52,799 bases of DNA from NCBI GenBank assembly GCA_021841585.1, contig JAKBUS010000009.1:1-52799 (forward strand). The letters are read 5' to 3'. The DNA comes from Pseudomonadota bacterium. GTDB lineage: Bacteria > Pseudomonadota > Gammaproteobacteria > Acidiferrobacterales > Acidiferrobacteraceae. Position 1 is the stretch's first letter. Each line of letters begins with the position of its first letter. The position numbers and the translations under genes are program-made. Below are positions 49,826 through 52,799 of this stretch, in pieces. The notes under the pieces were generated by a model. That model was not told the DNA's origin. It saw only the letters and a program-made list of their open reading frames with translations, and searched no databases.

Positions 49826-51537
49826 GCTCGCGGCGATCACGGCTTTTGGCGGCGGGTCTCGCCGCCGCGCTTGCCGGATGCGCACCACGGGGATTCGACA
49901 AATCACTTACCGCGCGCATGCAGCGCAATCTGGCCGCGGGCGTGCATTCGCAAAAGCACGCCGCCGTCTCGGCGGCGGTGGCAAACGCCCTGCTCCCGCC
50001 GGTCACCATCCAGTTACCGCATGCGCGGACGCTGGCGGTGCCCAATCGTTTCGATTTCAATACCCGCAATGCGCCGGCCGCGCAGGTGTTCACGGAGCTC
50101 GTGCGCGGCACGTCCTACAGCGTCGCCCTGCCGGATCATCTCGCCGGACGCATCACCGTGCACTTGAAGAATGTCACGGTGCCCGAGGCCATGCGGGTCA
50201 TTCGCACCGAGAACGGCTACCAGTATCGGCGACGTGGACATCAGTACTACATCCTGCCTCCGGGCCTCAGGACGCGGCTGTTCCGGGTCCATTATTTGAA
50301 TATCGTGCGCACGGGGGTGTCCGAGACGCGCCTGACCGGCGAAAGCCTGACAAGCGTCGGGACCACCGGCGAGAGTACCGGTGGCGTGCCGATGCCCGCG
50401 GCCGGGCAGCAAAGCATGGCCCCCACGATCTCCGTGAAGACCACCTCGCGCAGCGACTTCTGGAAGACCCTCGCCCAGACCGTCACGGCGCTTGTCGGCA
50501 AGGCGCCGGGCCGTGAGGTGGTCGCCAATCCCGAGGCCGGTCTGCTCGTGGTCCGCGCCGGTCCGCGGACTTTGCATACCGTGAGCCGTTTCCTGCGGCT
50601 TACCCAGGCGAGTGTCGACCGCGAGGTCGTGATCGACGCCAAGATCCTGGAGGTCGATCTCAAGAGCGGCTATCAGAGCGGGATCGATTGGGCCAAGCTT
50701 GGGAATATCGCCGGGGCGCAGGTGATAGGCGCGCAGACCGGCGGCGGCCAGCTCCTGTCCTCGGGGGTGTCGACCATAGGCGGCAACACCGGCAACCTCA
50801 ATCCCGCATACGGCAGCCCGAACCCTTACGGTTCGACCGGTTACTCGCCGATCAACAACACCGCCGTGTCGGCCTTTGGCGGCATCTTCAGCCTCGCGCT
50901 GCATGCCGGGAATTTCGCCGCTTTTATCCAGCTTTTGAATACCGAGGGGCGCGTCCAGGTGCTGTCGAGCCCGCGGGTATCGACCGTGAACGAGCAGAAG
51001 GCGGTCATCAAGGTCGGGGGCGATCAGTTTTTCGTGACCGGAGTGACCAACACCGAGTCCCTGGTCGGGATCTCCCCGATCACCACGCCGGCCGTCCAGC
51101 TCTCGCCGTTCTTTTCAGGGATCGCGCTTGATGTCACACCCGAGATCGACGGTCATGGTTCGATCATTCTTTATATCCACCCCTCGGTGAGCCAAGTGAC
51201 GCAAGTCAATCAGCAATTTAGCGTCTCCGGGCAGGCGTTCAATCTGCCGCTTGCCTCGAGCTCCATCCAGGAGTCGGATTCGGTGGTGCGCGCCCAAAGC
51301 GGTCAGGTGATCGTCATCGGCGGCTTGATGAAGGAAGGGTCCACTAACAGTAACGCCTCCGTGCCGCTGCTCGGCAATATTCCGTTGCTCGGCAATCTCT
51401 TCAAGGACAAGAAGGTGGTGAGGGTCAAAAAGGAGCTCGTGATCCTCCTGAAGCCGACGGTCGTGGATCTCGGCGGCCCCTGGGGGCGGGAGTTGACACG
51501 TGCTCAGAGACGGATCGCGCGCATAACGGGCCATTAA
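49822..51537 (+). CDS. mshL: MshL, outer-membrane secretin
   Basis: 571 residues from ATG 49822. A lipoprotein signal ends LAGC (Cys20). An N-terminal secretin/TonB short domain is near 60-150 (FDFNTRNAPAAQVFTELV), a central domain with VVIDAKILEVDLKSGYQSGI follows, and a C-terminal secretin core has VQVLSSPRVSTVNEQKAVIKVG, GIALDVTPEIDGHGSIILYI and VIVIGGLMKE. Low-complexity Gly/Ser/Asn sequence lies around residue 310-350. It forms the outer-membrane pore for the pilus. Abuts mshM. Confidence 0.9.
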   Translation: MSSRRSRLLAAGLAAALAGCAPRGFDKSLTARMQRNLAAGVHSQKHAAVSAAVANALLPPVTIQLPHARTLAVPNRFDFNTRNAPAAQVFTELVRGTSYSVALPDHLAGRITVHLKNVTVPEAMRVIRTENGYQYRRRGHQYYILPPGLRTRLFRVHYLNIVRTGVSETRLTGESLTSVGTTGESTGGVPMPAAGQQSMAPTISVKTTSRSDFWKTLAQTVTALVGKAPGREVVANPEAGLLVVRAGPRTLHTVSRFLRLTQASVDREVVIDAKILEVDLKSGYQSGIDWAKLGNIAGAQVIGAQTGGGQLLSSGVSTIGGNTGNLNPAYGSPNPYGSTGYSPINNTAVSAFGGIFSLALHAGNFAAFIQLLNTEGRVQVLSSPRVSTVNEQKAVIKVGGDQFFVTGVTNTESLVGISPITTPAVQLSPFFSGIALDVTPEIDGHGSIILYIHPSVSQVTQVNQQFSVSGQAFNLPLASSSIQESDSVVRAQSGQVIVIGGLMKEGSTNSNASVPLLGNIPLLGNLFKDKKVVRVKKELVILLKPTVVDLGGPWGRELTRAQRRIARITGH

Positions 51538-52398
51538 ATGTACGAGCGCTATTTCGGGCTTCGCGAACTGCCCTTCGGACTCACGCCCGATACCGAGTAC
51601 TATTTTGCCCACGCCAGCCAACAAGAGGCCCTGAACACGCTGCTCGCGGCGGTGCGCATGGGCGAGGGTTTTCTCAAGGTCACAGGCGAGGTCGGGACCG
51701 GCAAGACTCTGTTGTGCCGGAAGCTCCTGGCGGTCCTTGCCGCCGACGCCCAATTCACGACCGCCTATATCCCCAATCCCACGCTCGACCCTCTGGCCCT
51801 CATGGAAGCGATCGCCACCGAGCTCGCGTTGCCTTCAGTCCCCGGTCAAGGCCCTCATGCCCTCACGCACGCCCTCACCGAACATTTGATCGCGAGCTGC
51901 GCGCAGGGCCGGCGCGTCGTGTTGTGCCTGGATGAAGTCCAGGCCATGCCCACGGAGACCCTGGAGGCCCTGCGCCTCATCAGCAATCTCGAGACCGAGA
52001 AGCGCAAGCTCCTGCAGATCATCTTGTTTGGCCAGCCGGAGCTCGATACGCGCCTGGAGCACCGCTCGATCCGCCAGCTGCGCCAGCGCATCGCCTTCTC
52101 GTGCCGGCTTGCGCCCCTATCGCTCAGCGATACCGACGATTATTTGAGGCACCGGCTTCATGTGGCGGGTTATGAGGGGCCGGCGCTTTTCGGGCGGCGC
52201 GCCTTGCGGGTGCTTTACCGTGCCTCTAAAGGCATCCCGCGGCTTGCCAATATCCTTGCCCACAAATCGCTCATGGTCGCTTATGGCGAGGGCTCGCCCG
52301 TGGTCTGCGCCCGGCACATGCGGCTGGCGTGCGCCGATACCGAGGCCGCGCGCGTGCGCCGGGGGTTCTTCGGGCTCGCGTTTTGGGGGCATCGATGA
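51538..52398 (+). CDS. mshM: MshM, AAA ATPase (ExeA family)
   Basis: 286 residues. MYERYFGLRELPFGLTPD at the start, Walker A GEVGTGKTLL, Walker B VVLCLDEVQAM, and FGQPELDTRLEHRSIRQLRQR, the ExeA/GspA pattern. Starts immediately after the mshL stop. These ATPases are thought to help secretin assembly, often with a peptidoglycan-binding partner; the downstream gene supplies the MshN-type protein. Confidence 0.88.
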   Translation: MYERYFGLRELPFGLTPDTEYYFAHASQQEALNTLLAAVRMGEGFLKVTGEVGTGKTLLCRKLLAVLAADAQFTTAYIPNPTLDPLALMEAIATELALPSVPGQGPHALTHALTEHLIASCAQGRRVVLCLDEVQAMPTETLEALRLISNLETEKRKLLQIILFGQPELDTRLEHRSIRQLRQRIAFSCRLAPLSLSDTDDYLRHRLHVAGYEGPALFGRRALRVLYRASKGIPRLANILAHKSLMVAYGEGSPVVCARHMRLACADTEAARVRRGFFGLAFWGHR

Positions 52399-52799
52399 GC
52401 CTCATCAACAAGGTGCTGCGTGACCTCGAGGCCCGTGAGCGCGGCGAACAGGCCCCGCCCAAGCGGCCGGTCCTAGACGATTTGCGGCCCGCCTCCAAGG
52501 CTACCGATGGACGATCCGGGTGGTTCTTGCGGGTCTTCGGGCTGCTCGTGGTGTTGGCCGTGACCGTAGTCGCGACGTGGTGGTATGTCAGTCCGAGCCA
52601 CGCGGGCGCCGCGCGCCCTGCCCCGGTCGTCCGTCCCACGCCGGCCCGCCACACCGTACCCGTGCCACGCGCAAGCGCGCCGATGGTCGTCTTGCCGCCT
52701 CATCCGGCGGCGCTAAGCCTCGCGTCTCGTCTTGCGACCTTGCCTGCAAGGGCTGCGGTCGTCGCGCGCCGACCGGCCCCCCGGCGCCAGTCGCATTTC
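52395..52799 (+). CDS. mshN: MshN-like protein, N-terminal part (runs off right edge)
   Basis: The first 135 codons are visible, starting in the MshM stop (ATGA). It begins MSLINKVLRDLEARE, the MshN hallmark, then a membrane segment (FLRVFGLLVVLAVTVVATWW) and an alanine/proline-rich periplasmic linker. The TPR part expected at the C-terminus lies beyond the window. MshN acts with MshL in the cell envelope. Confidence 0.82.
   Translation, partial: MSLINKVLRDLEARERGEQAPPKRPVLDDLRPASKATDGRSGWFLRVFGLLVVLAVTVVATWWYVSPSHAGAARPAPVVRPTPARHTVPVPRASAPMVVLPPHPAALSLASRLATLPARAAVVARRPAPRRQSHF

Noticed and set aside
1-52799. CRISPR array, transposase, integrase or tRNA gene
   Set aside because: No spaced direct repeats, no mobile-element protein motifs and no tRNA-like sequence were noticed on reading both strands.

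Overview
The window is high-GC chromosomal DNA from a gammaproteobacterium that looks like a sulfur-oxidising chemolithoautotroph. The evidence for the lineage is the ygfB-pepP-ubiH-ubiI block divergent from a zapA-6S RNA-ygfA block, an ntrBC pair and an MSHA-type pilus operon. The evidence for the lifestyle is a Qmo/Hdr-type electron-transfer operon (qmoA-qmoB-hdrC-hdrB) beside the Rubisco activase genes cbbQ and cbbO. An Acidiferrobacter- or Thiobacillus-like sulfur oxidiser would fit, but this is inference and the window has no rRNA to test it.

Layout. 1-410: the 3' end of an EAL-domain gene. 645-3826: cbbO and cbbQ on the minus strand with a glutaredoxin-like gene on the opposite strand between them. 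4334-9417: the qmoAB-hdrCB operon, ended by a strong hairpin. 9477-12173: two divergent XRE regulators, an APC-type permease and ogt. 12266-16442: an unusual accessory block with an XRE regulator carrying a glycine-rich hydrophobic tail, a frameshifted small gene, a zinc-ribbon protein split by a glycine-zipper region, a YbjN-like protein, a DUF445 membrane protein and an EcsC-like protein. alkA follows, so two alkylation-repair genes flank the block. 17666-21535: an Nramp-type metal transporter with a Fur-like box, then ntrB and ntrC with an NtrC-type dyad over the ntrB promoter. 21525-24978: a four-gene Mla/MCE lipid transporter. 24999-29275: ubiI, ubiH, pepP and ygfB. 29428-32700: a ZapB-like gene, zapA, 6S RNA, ygfA, a YmdB-like phosphoesterase, an EVE protein and a GST-like protein. 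32715-41331: housekeeping genes (ilvA, rpiA, an acuI-like gene, trxC, trmL) plus a PhnD-like binding protein paired with a GGDEF-EAL protein and a PagL-like barrel. 41665-52799: a large MSHA pilus operon that runs off the right edge.

How the parts may work together. The Qmo/Hdr complex would move electrons between sulfur-compound oxidation and the quinone pool or soluble carriers. CbbQO would keep a Rubisco encoded elsewhere active, and RpiA serves the pentose-phosphate part of the Calvin cycle. The ubiquinone genes supply the quinone. Cyclic-di-GMP turnover proteins (the partial EAL protein and the full GGDEF-EAL protein) fit with a pilus ATPase whose N-terminus resembles the c-di-GMP-binding MshEN domain. 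No transposase, integrase, CRISPR array or tRNA gene was seen.
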